From NCBI RefSeq assembly GCF_014652275.1, contig NZ_BMYM01000001.1:682001-746000 (forward strand): a stretch of 64,000 nucleotides of DNA, in the 5' to 3' direction. Origin of the DNA: Parahalioglobus pacificus. Lineage in GTDB: Bacteria > Pseudomonadota > Gammaproteobacteria > Pseudomonadales > Halieaceae. Every line of letters begins with the position of its first letter. The first letter of the stretch is position 1. Below are positions 25,790 through 35,397 of the stretch, one piece after another. The notes beneath the pieces were generated by a model that saw only the letters and a list, made by a program, of their open reading frames with translations, had not been told where the DNA came from and searched no databases. The position numbers and the translations under genes are program-made.

Positions 25790-28437
25790 AGTGCTACCCG
25801 CCGAGACGATGGCGCCTCATTAATCATTTGCTGTATCTCCGGAAGGCAGCTGCCGCAATTTCCGCCGGCACTGCACTGTGCGGTGATGCCCGCTGTTGTG
25901 TTTACGCCAGTGGCTATGAGTGCGTTGATGGTTGCCTGGTCCACGCCGTTGCAGCTGCAGATGGTGGGGCTGATGGTCGTTGAGCCCTGAAGGGGCACAC
26001 CTGACAGAAAGGCGAGTCTGTCGCTGGCTGAGGTGATTTCGTGCCTGAACAGCGAGGCGGCCCACAGGGGTGGTTCAAAGTTTTCGGCAGTGCTGACCGC
26101 CAGCAGGCAGGAAACGCGTTCATTGGCGTCTATACGAAGGAAGCGCACCTGCTCGTGCTTGCTATCCAGCAGGGCCGTCGTGTATTCCATGTCTGTCAGT
26201 GACGACCAAATAGTCTGAATGGACAAAGGCGCCTTAAATCCGGCGAGGTAGTACAGCCAGTAGTCATCGCCTCGCACTTTTACCCAGTAGTCGGAGTCAG
26301 GGCAGGGCAGTGGGGTGCGCGTGATCATTAAGCCTTGCCAGGCAGAGGTCGCTGGAGCAACAGTTACAGTCGCGTGTTTGAACGCGGGCTCGCCGGAGAG
26401 GGCGTCTCGTTCGGTGCCTACCAGCGCATTGATCGGTCCTGCCGCACTGTGACTGTGTGTCCAATGCATGGGTACAAACACACTGTCCGGTGGCAGGTTT
26501 TCGTCGAGCGTGACGCGGAGAGTGAGCTTGGCGTGTTCGCTGCTCACGCGCGCAAACCCACCGGACGGGAGGCCCAGCTTCACTGCGCGTGCCGGGTGCA
26601 CACTCAGCGTTGGCTCGTGCTGGTGTTCGCTGAGTCGCGCAGAACGCCCTGTGCGCGTCAACGTATGCCAGTGATCTCGCACCCTGCCCGTGTTGAGCAC
26701 CAGTGATTCAGGCGCGGCGTTTGCCAGCTGCAATGATTGGCTGGCTGCCATTGGGCGAAAGCGCGCCTTGCCATCCACGGTGTAGAACTTTTTCTCACGG
26801 TAGAGCGATGAGGTGCCGTTTTCAAGAATGGGCCACTGCTGTGGCTCCATCGATTCGTAATCTTCATCACTATCCAGCCGCCAGTCGCTGATATCGAAAT
26901 CGCGCTGGCCGCCGTTCTCAAAACCGGATAACACGGCATGCTCCCGGAAAATATCCGCGGGGCTTTCGAAGCGGAAAGCGTCTGCGTATCCCATGCGTTT
27001 GCCCACCTCGCTCACCATCCACCAGTCAGCTTTGGCGTTACCGGGTGAGGAGAGGAACGCGCGTTGGCGCGAAATGCAGCGTTCGGTATTGGTCACCGTG
27101 CCCGATTTTTCGCCCCAGCCCAGTGCCGGCAGACGCAGATCCGCGACGGCGAGGGTGTCGCTGTCATTCACGCAGTCAGACACCACAACAAACTCGCAGG
27201 CCTCCAGCGCGCGTTTCCAGCGCGCTGCCTCCGGCAGGCTGGCCAGTGGGTTGGTCGCCATTATCCAGACAGATCGCACCTCGCCGCGCTCTATGGCTTC
27301 AAACAGGTCCAGCGCCTTTAGTCCGGGTGCAGCGGGCACAGCCGTAGAGCCCCAGAAGCGATTAAGGCGATCACGATTTTGCGCTGTGAACGTCATATGG
27401 GCGGCCAGGGTGCTGGCAAGTCCGCCCACCTCGCGTCCCCCCATGGCATTGGGCTGTCCGGTGATAGAGAACGGGCCGCAGCCATCTTTGCCGATGCGGC
27501 CGGTGGCCAGATGCAGGTTGATGATGGCCCCGGCTTTTAGGGTGCCTTCACTGGCCTGGTTGATACCCATGGAATAGGCGGTGACGGTCTTTTCTGTGGC
27601 GGCGAACCAATCGAAGAAGCACTGCAGGTCTGCATCGTTCACAGCGGTGATGTTGCCGAGCGTCTGCAGGTCGGGTGCGCTGGCAAGCTCATCGGCGCTG
27701 AAACCTGATGTGTGCGCAGCGATGAAGTCACTATCGGTGGCCGATTGCTCATGGAGATAGCGCAGCAAACCCTGCAGTAGCGGGATATCCGTATCCGGGC
27801 GCAGCGGCAGGTGTAAGTCGGCTATCTCACAGGTGGCTGTTCTGCGAGGGTCAATCACCACAATTTTCATCTCAGGCCTACGCTCCCGCGCTGCCTTGAT
27901 GCGCTGGTACAGCACAGGGTGGCACCACGCCAGATTGGAGCCGATGAGTACCAGAAGATCGCAGGATTCGAGGTCGCTGTAGTTACAGGCAACACCATCA
28001 ACGCCGAAGGCATACTGCTGGGCTGCTACCGCAGATGACATACACAATCTGGAATTGGTATCGATGTTTGCGGTGCCGACGAACCCTTTCATCAGCTTGT
28101 TAGCAACGTAGTAGTCCTCGGTGAGCATTTGTCCCGAGGCATAGAACGCCAGGGCATCGGCCCCTGACTCCTCCCTGATGGCAAGCCACCGCTGGGCCAG
28201 CGTGTCCAGGGCGACGTCCCATGTCACCGTTTCCCCGTTCAGCTGTGGCTGCAGTAAACGGCCGCTGTCGGTAGCGATGGTGTCGGCGAGCGCACTGCCC
28301 TTGCTGCACAGCCTGCCTCGATTGGCAGGGTGCTGCGGGTCGCCACTGATGCTGACTGCCTCCGAAGCATCGACACTCGCCAGAACGCCGCAGCCGACGC
28401 CGCAGTAGGGGCAGGTTGTTCTTGTAGTGCTAGTCAC
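25786..28437 (-). CDS. nasA: Assimilatory nitrate reductase, catalytic subunit
   Basis: 883 residues, typical for NasA. It reduces nitrate to nitrite in the cytoplasm using bis-MGD molybdenum. The N-terminal [4Fe-4S] Cys set begins with CPYCGVGCGV (Cys9, 12, 16) and ends with Cys43 in GRLCSKGSAL. The molybdopterin domains contain NSRLCMSSAV, with the molybdenum-binding Cys, and GQPNAMGGREVGG. The C-terminus (about residue 825 on) adds a BFD-type [2Fe-2S] domain (CSCNGVDQ ... CGSCLPEIQ), as in the Klebsiella-type enzyme. It overlaps nirD by eight bases. Confidence 0.95.
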   Translation of the reverse strand: MTSTTRTTCPYCGVGCGVLASVDASEAVSISGDPQHPANRGRLCSKGSALADTIATDSGRLLQPQLNGETVTWDVALDTLAQRWLAIREESGADALAFYASGQMLTEDYYVANKLMKGFVGTANIDTNSRLCMSSAVAAQQYAFGVDGVACNYSDLESCDLLVLIGSNLAWCHPVLYQRIKAARERRPEMKIVVIDPRRTATCEIADLHLPLRPDTDIPLLQGLLRYLHEQSATDSDFIAAHTSGFSADELASAPDLQTLGNITAVNDADLQCFFDWFAATEKTVTAYSMGINQASEGTLKAGAIINLHLATGRIGKDGCGPFSITGQPNAMGGREVGGLASTLAAHMTFTAQNRDRLNRFWGSTAVPAAPGLKALDLFEAIERGEVRSVWIMATNPLASLPEAARWKRALEACEFVVVSDCVNDSDTLAVADLRLPALGWGEKSGTVTNTERCISRQRAFLSSPGNAKADWWMVSEVGKRMGYADAFRFESPADIFREHAVLSGFENGGQRDFDISDWRLDSDEDYESMEPQQWPILENGTSSLYREKKFYTVDGKARFRPMAASQSLQLANAAPESLVLNTGRVRDHWHTLTRTGRSARLSEHQHEPTLSVHPARAVKLGLPSGGFARVSSEHAKLTLRVTLDENLPPDSVFVPMHWTHSHSAAGPINALVGTERDALSGEPAFKHATVTVAPATSAWQGLMITRTPLPCPDSDYWVKVRGDDYWLYYLAGFKAPLSIQTIWSSLTDMEYTTALLDSKHEQVRFLRIDANERVSCLLAVSTAENFEPPLWAASLFRHEITSASDRLAFLSGVPLQGSTTISPTICSCNGVDQATINALIATGVNTTAGITAQCSAGGNCGSCLPEIQQMINEAPSSRRVAL

Positions 28438-28795
28438 GCAGCCTCACCCACACACCACCGTCAATCAGCCGTGCTTCAAAGTAGGGCAGGGCGTAGCTCT
28501 CATCTTCAAGGCACTGTCCGTCCCGCAGTCTGAAGTGCTGCTTATACAGCGGGCTGGCGACTACCGGCTCGCCATCGATATCGCCGACGATGCCACGGCT
28601 CATGACATTGGCTTTACCGATAGGGTCGTAGTTACCCAATGCAAACAGGCGTTCCTCGTCGCCGGCTACTAAAAACAGGGCAACTTGCTCGTTCTCTATC
28701 AGGGCCGCAACGCCAGCGTTCTCTACCAGGTCTTCGCGAGAGCACACATGCGCCCAGCCCGGCTCCAGGGTGTTTGATTGCAACATTGAGTTCAT
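28430..28795 (-). CDS. nirD: Nitrite reductase [NAD(P)H] small subunit
   Basis: 121 residues, normal for NirD. The Rieske-like fold lacks the Cys ligands, as expected for NirD. GNYDPIGKANVMSRGIVGD and the SPLYKQHFRLRDGQCLED block are the family signature. It partners NirB for NADH-dependent nitrite reduction to ammonium. Its start overlaps the nirB stop (ATGA), and its end overlaps the nasA start by eight bases. Confidence 0.94.
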   Translation of the reverse strand: MNSMLQSNTLEPGWAHVCSREDLVENAGVAALIENEQVALFLVAGDEERLFALGNYDPIGKANVMSRGIVGDIDGEPVVASPLYKQHFRLRDGQCLEDESYALPYFEARLIDGGVWVRLRD

Positions 28796-31700
28796 GCGCT
28801 TACCTCGGTGCTAGCGATCAGATCCTTTTCTTTCTCGGTGGCGGGGCGAACCTGTCCCCGTTCCTGAACAAACACCACGTTGCTGTCGGGTGCGTCACTG
28901 TTGACGAAGGGACGGAAGAGTTTGAGTTTTTCAGGATCTTCCAGCGTGGTTTTCCATTCACACTGGTAAGTGCCCACCAGGTGAGACATCTGCGTCTCGA
29001 GTTCGGCGGCTATGCCGAGGCTGTCATCGATGATGACGCTGCGCAGGTAGTCCAGCCCACCTTCCATGTTTTCTAACCAGCGGGCGGTGCGCTGCAGGCG
29101 GTCCGCCGTGGCAACGTAAAACATCATGAATCTGTCGATGTAGCGAATCAGTGTTTCATCGTCGAGATCAGTGGCGAACAGATCCGCATGGCGCGGTCTC
29201 ATGCCGCCATTGCCGCAGACGTAGAGATTCCAGCCGGTCTCGGTGGCAATCACGCCCACGTCTTTGCTTTGCGCTTCAGCACACTCACGGGTGCAGCCCG
29301 ACACCGCCATTTTCACCTTATGGGGTGCGCGTATGCCCTTGTAGCGGTTCTCTACCAGCAGGGCCATGCCCACGCTGTCCTGAACGCCATAGCGGCACCA
29401 GGTTGAGCCTACGCAAGACTTCACGGTACGCAGCGCTTTGCCGTAGGCATGCCCGGTTTCCAGGCCCGCGTCGATCAGCTCGCGCCAGATGTCGGGCAAT
29501 TGCTCCAGTCGGGCGCCGAACAAATCGATACGCTGGCCGCCGGTGATTTTGGTGTAGAGCTTGTATTTGTCCCCGACCTCGCCAATGGCGATTAACTGCT
29601 TGGGCGTGATCTCGCCGCCGGGCACGCGTGGAACCACGGAGTAGGTGCCATCTTTTTGCATGTTCGCGAGGAAACGATCATTCGTGTCCTGCAGACCAAC
29701 GTGGGATTTTTCGAGAATGTAGTCGTTCCACTGGCTGGCGAGGATAGATGCGACTGCCGGTTTACAGATGTCGCAGCCGCGGCCCTTGCCATGTGCTGCA
29801 AGTAGCTCACCGAAGGTTTTGTATTTGTTGACCTTAATCAGGTCGTAGAGCCGCTGGCGCGAGTGCTCGAAGTGAGCACACAGGGCATCGCTGACTTCCA
29901 CGCCGCGCAGTTCTAACTCGGCGTTTACCACGTCTTTGAGCATCTGGGCACAGCCACCGCAGCCGGTGCTGGCGCTGGTGCACTGCTTCACGCCTTCCAG
30001 CGTGAGCTCTCCCCCGTCCATCACCTCAACGATTTGCCCCTTGCTGACGTTGTGGCAGGAACAGATGGTCGCAGCCGGGGGCAGTGCGTCGGCGCCCAGA
30101 CCAGCGCTGGCCATACCGTCGAGTTGAGGCAGTATCAGTACCTCCGGGTCAGCAGGCAGAGTGATGCCGTTCAATACATATTGCAGCAGGTCGTTATAGC
30201 CAGTGTCGTCGCCCACAAGTATCGCGCCCAGCAGTGTTTTGCCGTCGGCGCTGGTGTTAATGCGGCGATACACCTGGGTGCGCTGATCGGTATAAGCGTA
30301 AGTCAGGCTGCCTTCGGTGGTGCCGTGCACATCGCCGATAGAACACACATCCACGCCGATCAGCTTCAACTTGGTACTCATGTCTGCGCCGGTAAATCCG
30401 GCGTCATCACCCAGCAGCTGGCCGGCTGCAGCACGCGCCATGGTATAGCCCGGCGCCACCAGTCCGAAGATACGGCCACCCCAGAGCGCGCATTCACCGA
30501 TGGCATAGATGTCAGAGTCGCTGGTCTGGCAGGCATCATTGATGACGATGCCGCCGCGCTCGCCAACTTCCAGGCCGCAATCTCTCCCCAGTGTGTCCCA
30601 GGGGCGGATACCGGCACTGAAACAGATCATGTCCGTCTCGAGGTGCGAGCCGTCGGCAAACTCCATGCGGTGCCTGCAATTCTCGCCGTCGACGATTTGC
30701 TGTGTGGCCATCCCGGTGTGCACGGAAATACCCAGCTCACTGATTTTGTCTGCCAACAGGGCGCCGCCAGATTCATCCAGCTGCACGGGCATCAGGCGCG
30801 GCGCAAACTCCACAACATGGGTCTCAAGTCCCAGATTGCGCAGCGCGTTTGCTGCTTCCAGTCCCAGGAGTCCGCCGCCGATAACAACACCAACGCGGCT
30901 ATTGCTGGCGCCAGCCTGCATGGCCTCGAGGTCATCGATGGTGCGGTACACGAAGCAGTTTTCGCGGTCATTACCGGGAATGGGCGGCACGAAGGCGTAG
31001 GAGCCGGTGGCCATGACCAGTTTGTCGTAGGCAAGCTGCTCACCGCTATCAAGCGTTACTGACTTGGCTTCTCGATCGATGCTGGCGACACCGGCATCGG
31101 TTTTAAGCTCGATACCGGTGTTGGCAAAGAAGTCGGGCTTGACCAGTGAGAGTTCTTCCGCGCTGCGCCCGGTAAAAAACTCGGACAGGTGCACGCGGTC
31201 ATAGGCGGGGCGGGGCTCTTTACAGCACACAATGATGCGATAGGCCTCGTAGCGTTCATCCGCCGCCATTGCCTCCAGAAAGTGGTGACCGACCATGCCA
31301 TTGCCGATCACGATCAGTGTTTGTTGTTCGGTCATAGTGATTTCTCGTTGTATGTGACGCAGCGTGAGCTGCCATTGTTCTTTGCCGAGTACGACGTTCC
31401 CGCGCAGTGCGTGCGCTGGAAGCTGTGAGGTTTCCGTGAGGAAGAATGCCAGGGCATCGGGGGCATTGATGAGCAGGGCAGCTGCGACCCCCTCGTCATC
31501 AAGCCAGACCGTGTGTGCGCTGCCTGAGCTTCGATCGATCCAGACAACAGGATCCAGCGCGGCGCACTTACGCCGGCAGATCAGCGTGCAGGGTGTTTCA
31601 GGCGTGAAGGGCAGAGACTCGTCTGTCAGTAATGAAGTGCGAGGAAGTTGATCGGGTAAACCGTTTGCCCAATGGAAGTGAATACAGCACTGCTGGCCCA

Positions 31701-31830
31701 TAGCAGCGGCGGAGAGCGCCTGCTGAACCGTCTCGGCAGACCAGGGGCCTGGATTATCCGCCGAGCAGTCATCCAATGACAGGAATAGCGTATCCAATGG
31801 CACGGCCGTTGATGATTCCTTGCTCGTCAT
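28792..31830 (-). CDS. nirB: Nitrite reductase [NAD(P)H] large subunit with N-terminal extension
   Basis: 1012 residues, whereas NirB is usually about 850. From Met166 (codon at 31335) the standard protein begins with IVIGNGMVGHHFLEAM and the FAD/NAD domains. Two BFD-type segments follow (ICSCHNVSKG and CDICKPAV), then the siroheme/[4Fe-4S] site CVGSTWC ... SGCTREC. It reduces nitrite to ammonium. Residues 1-165 form an extra domain I do not recognise. It begins 5 bases after the ABC ATPase stop and fills what would otherwise be a 500-base gap, so the long start looks real. The internal ATG at 31335 has only a weak GAGA upstream. Alternatively, translation starts at both sites. Confidence 0.9.
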   Translation of the reverse strand: MTSKESSTAVPLDTLFLSLDDCSADNPGPWSAETVQQALSAAAMGQQCCIHFHWANGLPDQLPRTSLLTDESLPFTPETPCTLICRRKCAALDPVVWIDRSSGSAHTVWLDDEGVAAALLINAPDALAFFLTETSQLPAHALRGNVVLGKEQWQLTLRHIQREITMTEQQTLIVIGNGMVGHHFLEAMAADERYEAYRIIVCCKEPRPAYDRVHLSEFFTGRSAEELSLVKPDFFANTGIELKTDAGVASIDREAKSVTLDSGEQLAYDKLVMATGSYAFVPPIPGNDRENCFVYRTIDDLEAMQAGASNSRVGVVIGGGLLGLEAANALRNLGLETHVVEFAPRLMPVQLDESGGALLADKISELGISVHTGMATQQIVDGENCRHRMEFADGSHLETDMICFSAGIRPWDTLGRDCGLEVGERGGIVINDACQTSDSDIYAIGECALWGGRIFGLVAPGYTMARAAAGQLLGDDAGFTGADMSTKLKLIGVDVCSIGDVHGTTEGSLTYAYTDQRTQVYRRINTSADGKTLLGAILVGDDTGYNDLLQYVLNGITLPADPEVLILPQLDGMASAGLGADALPPAATICSCHNVSKGQIVEVMDGGELTLEGVKQCTSASTGCGGCAQMLKDVVNAELELRGVEVSDALCAHFEHSRQRLYDLIKVNKYKTFGELLAAHGKGRGCDICKPAVASILASQWNDYILEKSHVGLQDTNDRFLANMQKDGTYSVVPRVPGGEITPKQLIAIGEVGDKYKLYTKITGGQRIDLFGARLEQLPDIWRELIDAGLETGHAYGKALRTVKSCVGSTWCRYGVQDSVGMALLVENRYKGIRAPHKVKMAVSGCTRECAEAQSKDVGVIATETGWNLYVCGNGGMRPRHADLFATDLDDETLIRYIDRFMMFYVATADRLQRTARWLENMEGGLDYLRSVIIDDSLGIAAELETQMSHLVGTYQCEWKTTLEDPEKLKLFRPFVNSDAPDSNVVFVQERGQVRPATEKEKDLIASTEVSA

Positions 31831-31835
31831 GAATC

Positions 31836-32687
31836 TCAGGCGACTTCCGAAGAGACGCTAGTTTTGCTAGACGTTTTCCGATGGCTACCCAGGTCCTCAA
31901 CCTTGCGCTGCTTCTCATACAAAAACTCCAACACGCTGTGCCGGTAGCTGTTGTAGGCGGGGTCGTCCGAGAGCGCGATCCGGTCGCGAGGGCGCTCCAG
32001 GTCCACAGTGAGAATCTCACCGATCGTCGCCGCGGGCCCGTTGGTCATCATCACAATACGGTCCGACAGTAGAACCGCTTCGTCGACGTCGTGGGTAATC
32101 ATGATCACGGTATTGCCGAGCGTTGCGTGTATTTCCATCAGCGAGTCCTGCAGGTGAGCACGGGTCAGTGCATCGAGTGCGCCGAAGGGCTCATCCATCA
32201 ATAACACCTCGGGCTCCATGGCCAGCGCGCGGGCAATGCCCACGCGTTGCTTCATGCCGCCGGAGATTTCGTCAGGGCGCTTATCCATGGCGTGCTCCAT
32301 GTGCACCATGGCCAGGTTGTGTTCTATCCAATCACGCATTTCAGCGCGTGACTTTTTACCCCTGAAGACCTGTTTCACACCCAGTTCCACGTTCTGGTAG
32401 GTGGTGAGCCAGGGAAACAGCGAGTGATTTTGGAACACCACGGCTCGTTCGGGGCCGGGTTCGGTGACCTCCTGTCCATTGAGTACAACGCCGCCTCGAG
32501 ATGCTCTCAATAAACCAGCGACGACATTCAGCACGGTCGACTTGCCGCAGCCAGAGTGACCAATCAGCGAGACAAACTCGCCTTTGGCAATCTTGAGGTG
32601 CACATCGTCGAGCGCGTTGAAACTGCCGCGAGGCGTGTCGAAACTCATGCTCACATGATCGACAACGAGATGGGGATTACTGCTCAT
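31836..32687 (-). CDS. nrtD: Nitrate ABC transporter ATP-binding protein
   Basis: 283 residues, a single ABC domain. Walker A is GHSGCGKST, the Q-loop is VFQNHSLFPW, the signature is SGGMKQRVGI and Walker B is VLLMDEPFGALD. It resembles NrtD/NasD/CmpD-type subunits of nitrate/bicarbonate uptake systems. It energises the NrtB permease. It lies 12 bases downstream of nrtB and 5 bases upstream of extended nirB. The NrtC/NrtD label is by analogy; there is no fused substrate-binding domain here. Confidence 0.9.
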   Translation of the reverse strand: MSSNPHLVVDHVSMSFDTPRGSFNALDDVHLKIAKGEFVSLIGHSGCGKSTVLNVVAGLLRASRGGVVLNGQEVTEPGPERAVVFQNHSLFPWLTTYQNVELGVKQVFRGKKSRAEMRDWIEHNLAMVHMEHAMDKRPDEISGGMKQRVGIARALAMEPEVLLMDEPFGALDALTRAHLQDSLMEIHATLGNTVIMITHDVDEAVLLSDRIVMMTNGPAATIGEILTVDLERPRDRIALSDDPAYNSYRHSVLEFLYEKQRKVEDLGSHRKTSSKTSVSSEVA

Positions 32688-32699
32688 GATGTTTGCTCC

Positions 32700-33677
32700 T
32701 CAGCGAAGATTGACGGCTTTGTCCCAGGAAACAGCGCGCTGCAACAAAAGCATGCCGCGATCAAGGAGAAAGCCGATGGCGCCGATCACCAGAACAGCGA
32801 CCATGATGCGTCCCAGTGAGTCTGAACTGCCGTTCTGAAACTCGTCCCAGACAAACTTCCCCAGCCCCGGATTTTGAGCCAGCATTTCCGCTGCGATCAG
32901 CACCATCCATGCGATGCTGAGTGATAGTCTGAGACCGGTAAAAATCATGGGGATGGAGGAGGGCAGCACAACCTTAAACACGTGTGTCAGTGGACCCAGA
33001 CGTAACACCCGGCTTACGTTGACGTAGTCCTGGCTCACATTGGCGACCCCGACAGCGGTGTTCACAATGGTTGGCCAGATGGAACACAGCATCACCGTGA
33101 ACATGGAGTTCAGGAATGATTTGGGCACCAGTGGATCGTCGGTGACATACAGGGCACTCACCACGAGTGTGACCAGTGGCAGCCAGGCCAGGGGTGATAC
33201 CGGCTTAAACAGCTGGATCAGCGGATTGAAGGCCGCGTACAGCCCCTGACTCAGGCCAATCACAATGCCCAGCGGCACCGCGATCAGCGTGGCCAGTAAA
33301 AAGCCCGTCATGACTGTGAACAGGCTGGTGCCTATTTGATCGAAGAAGGTGGGCTTGCCCGTGTAGGCGCGCTGCTTGGGTATGTAGTCGGGGTTCTTGG
33401 CCAGCTTTTCGGCGTTGCGTTTATCCTGGCGTTCGTAGAACGCATCGGCGCGCTGCCGCTGCTCAACATGCTCCGCGTACAGATTGCCGGACTGTTCCCA
33501 GACACCTACCGGTCCCGGAAACTGACCCAGGGAGGTATCAATACGCGATGCAGCGGCACTCCATAAAAATAGAAACACCGCCACGCCGACCAGGGGTAGG
33601 CCAACAGCCCGCGCCAGATTTCCCAGGTAGTGCACTACCTGGGGTGTGGGTGAGGGTGATTCGGCCAACAGTTTCAT
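32700..33677 (-). CDS. nrtB: Nitrate ABC transporter permease
   Basis: 325 residues with about six membrane helices. A cytoplasmic or periplasmic linker rich in Lys, Arg and Gln lies between the first helix and the rest (about residues 65-125). The EAA-type loop lies near the segment LRLGPLTHVFKVVLPSS. It matches NrtB/CmpB permeases. It works with NrtA and the ATPase to import nitrate. It is 18 bases downstream of nrtA. Confidence 0.9.
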   Translation of the reverse strand: MKLLAESPSPTPQVVHYLGNLARAVGLPLVGVAVFLFLWSAAASRIDTSLGQFPGPVGVWEQSGNLYAEHVEQRQRADAFYERQDKRNAEKLAKNPDYIPKQRAYTGKPTFFDQIGTSLFTVMTGFLLATLIAVPLGIVIGLSQGLYAAFNPLIQLFKPVSPLAWLPLVTLVVSALYVTDDPLVPKSFLNSMFTVMLCSIWPTIVNTAVGVANVSQDYVNVSRVLRLGPLTHVFKVVLPSSIPMIFTGLRLSLSIAWMVLIAAEMLAQNPGLGKFVWDEFQNGSSDSLGRIMVAVLVIGAIGFLLDRGMLLLQRAVSWDKAVNLR

Positions 33678-33695
33678 CGGTGTTCGCTCCAGTAT

Positions 33696-35087
33696 TTAAA
33701 GGACTTGATCGCCCTTAAGTCCAATGGTCAAAGACTCGAGGTAGGCATTGGGTGCGCTGCCGTCGTAAGTCACGCCGTCAATGAACTCAGTCTGCGGCGG
33801 ACGGAAGCCTGATTCGGAATCGAACGTCGGAAACTCACTGGCGTCCATGTAACCTTCTTCGATCAAAGACTTTGCCGCGGCGGCGTAGATGTCGGGGCGA
33901 TAGACTTTCTTGGCCGTTTCGAAGTACCAGTCATCAGACTTGGGTTCTGAGATCTGACCCCAACGGCGCATCTGCGTGAGGTACCAGACCGCGTCCGAGT
34001 AGTAGGGATAGGTCGCGAAATAGCGGAAGAACACGTTGAAATCGGGCACCTCGCGCTTGTCGCCTTTTTCGTACTCGAAGGTGCCGGTCATGGAATTGGC
34101 AATCACTTCGTAGTCCGCACCCACGTATTCTGATCGCGAGAGAATCTTCACTGCTTCGGGACGGTTGGCATTGTCGTTCGCATCCAGCCACTTGGCCGCG
34201 CGCAGCAGCGCTTTCACGATGCGTATGGTGGTGTTGGGATACTGCTCGGTGAAGGCTTTGGTCATCCCGAACACCTTCTCCGGGTTGTTTTTCCAGATCT
34301 CGTAGTCGGTAATCACCGGTACGCCAATGTCTTTGAACACAGCCTGCTGGTTCCAGGGCTCGCCCACGCAATAGCCGTGAATCGTGCCGGCCTCCAGCGT
34401 GGCGGGCATTTGTGGTGGCGGAGTGACAGACAGTAGTGCTTCAGCGTCTATCTGCCCTGAAGTGTCCCCTTTGTGGGGTGCGTAAAAGCCCGGATGAATG
34501 CCACCGGCAGCCAGCCAGTAGCGCAATTCATAGTTGTGCGTGGACACCGGGAATACCATTCCCATTTTGAATGACTCGCCGCCGTCGCGAATCTCGTCGA
34601 CTACAGGGCGCAGTGCCGTGGCCGAAATCGGATGAACCGGTTTTCCGTCTTCCATGGGCAGGTTGGCCTTCATGGCTTTCCACACTTCCGGGGAGACCGT
34701 GATGCCATTGCCGTTAAGGTCCATGCTGAATGGCGTGACGATGTGCGCTTCTGTGCCGTAGCCGATAGTGGCAGCCAGGGGCTGACCGGCGAGCATGTGG
34801 GCACCGTCCAGTTGGCCGTCAATCACGCCGTCCAGTAATACCTTCCAGTTCGCCTGTGCTTCGATGGTGACGTAAAGGCCTTCGTCCTCGAAATAGCCGT
34901 TCTCGTAGGCCACCGCGATGGGTGCCATGTCCGTCAGCTTGATAAAGCCGAAGGTCAGCTCGTCTTTCTCAGGCTCGCCCAGCTCAGCCTGTGCCGAGGC
35001 GCTCAGTGCCCCCGCAACGCTGATTGCGAGGGCGGTGCCCAGTCGGCGCAGGGCGTGTTTCGCTGTGTGGAGCTTGTACCGCTTCAT
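33696..35087 (-). CDS. nrtA: Nitrate ABC transporter substrate-binding protein
   Basis: 463 residues with an N-terminal signal peptide (cleavage near SASAQAE, about residue 33). NrtA/CmpA-family features are [51 protein letters not shown] and the [11 protein letters not shown] block. It captures nitrate in the periplasm for NrtB and the ATPase. ATG 35087 has AGGGGA upstream. A 310-base gap before it carries a promoter. Confidence 0.93.
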   Translation of the reverse strand: MKRYKLHTAKHALRRLGTALAISVAGALSASAQAELGEPEKDELTFGFIKLTDMAPIAVAYENGYFEDEGLYVTIEAQANWKVLLDGVIDGQLDGAHMLAGQPLAATIGYGTEAHIVTPFSMDLNGNGITVSPEVWKAMKANLPMEDGKPVHPISATALRPVVDEIRDGGESFKMGMVFPVSTHNYELRYWLAAGGIHPGFYAPHKGDTSGQIDAEALLSVTPPPQMPATLEAGTIHGYCVGEPWNQQAVFKDIGVPVITDYEIWKNNPEKVFGMTKAFTEQYPNTTIRIVKALLRAAKWLDANDNANRPEAVKILSRSEYVGADYEVIANSMTGTFEYEKGDKREVPDFNVFFRYFATYPYYSDAVWYLTQMRRWGQISEPKSDDWYFETAKKVYRPDIYAAAAKSLIEEGYMDASEFPTFDSESGFRPPQTEFIDGVTYDGSAPNAYLESLTIGLKGDQVL

Positions 35088-35113
35088 AGGTGCTTCCCCT
35101 AAACAGGCATAGC

Positions 35114-35143
35114 CGCTCGCGTGCAGGGACCTGCACGTGAGCG
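35114..35143 (-). promoter_or_regulatory. Hairpin in the nrtA leader
   Basis: On the minus strand CGCTC ... GAGCG and GTGCAG ... CTGCAC form a near-continuous 12-bp stem with one mismatch and a GTCC loop, ending 27 bases before the nrtA start. It is not followed by a T-run, so it is not a standard terminator. It may shape the leader RNA around the ribosome-binding site. Confidence 0.4.
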
Positions 35144-35263
35144 CTGATGCTCTGATGATTGATGATTGATGGTTGTGTTCGGAGGTGGGCGATTAAGCCC
35201 GGGGCATTTGCTGTGGCGCGGGCGTTGTTACCCGAGTGCGCTTGGCTGCCTCTACCCTAAGTT

Positions 35264-35280
35264 TAGCAATTAGCTTGCCA
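35264..35280 (-). promoter_or_regulatory. Sigma-54-type -24/-12 promoter for nrtA
   Basis: Minus-strand TGGCAAGCTAATTGCTA has the GG-N10-GC spacing and TGGCA/TTGCT elements of a sigma-54 promoter. The start would be near 35254, giving a leader of about 165 bases. The rest of 35088-35397 holds the hairpin, an NtrC-like site and a 7-base tandem repeat. Confidence 0.6.
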
Positions 35281-35354
35281 ACTATGGCCAGGCCTTTATT
35301 TCTGCGGTTCGATCACAGTTGGGCCTTGCCTGCCCGCGCATATTCTCTGGTTGT

Positions 35355-35371
35355 CGCACCGCCTGAGTGCA
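35355..35371 (-). promoter_or_regulatory. NtrC-like enhancer site upstream of nrtA
   Basis: Minus-strand TGCACTCAGGCGGTGCG matches TGCACC-N5-GGTGCA at 10 of 12 positions and is centred about 109 bp upstream of the predicted sigma-54 start, a usual enhancer distance. Confidence 0.5.
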
Positions 35372-35397
35372 TCCGTGCACTCTTTTGGACTATCTGT

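Noticed and set aside
30034-31062. 342-codon open frame antisense to nirB
   Set aside because: It lies wholly opposite conserved NirB coding sequence; composition fits a shadow frame in GC-rich DNA and it resembles no family.
35152-35172. Three copies of a 7-base tandem repeat (TGATGAT-like) in the nrtA leader
   Set aside because: Too short and imperfect to support a function; noted only as possible leader-length variation.
35365-35382. Minus-strand hairpin GAGTGC-ACGGAT-GCACTC, whose six-base loop has A at 1 and G at 4, as in ANTAR (NasT) target loops
   Set aside because: It lies upstream of the predicted sigma-54 start, so it would be in RNA only if nasST transcripts read through. It also overlaps the NtrC-like site, which explains its GCAC repeats, and no clear second hexaloop hairpin was found nearby.
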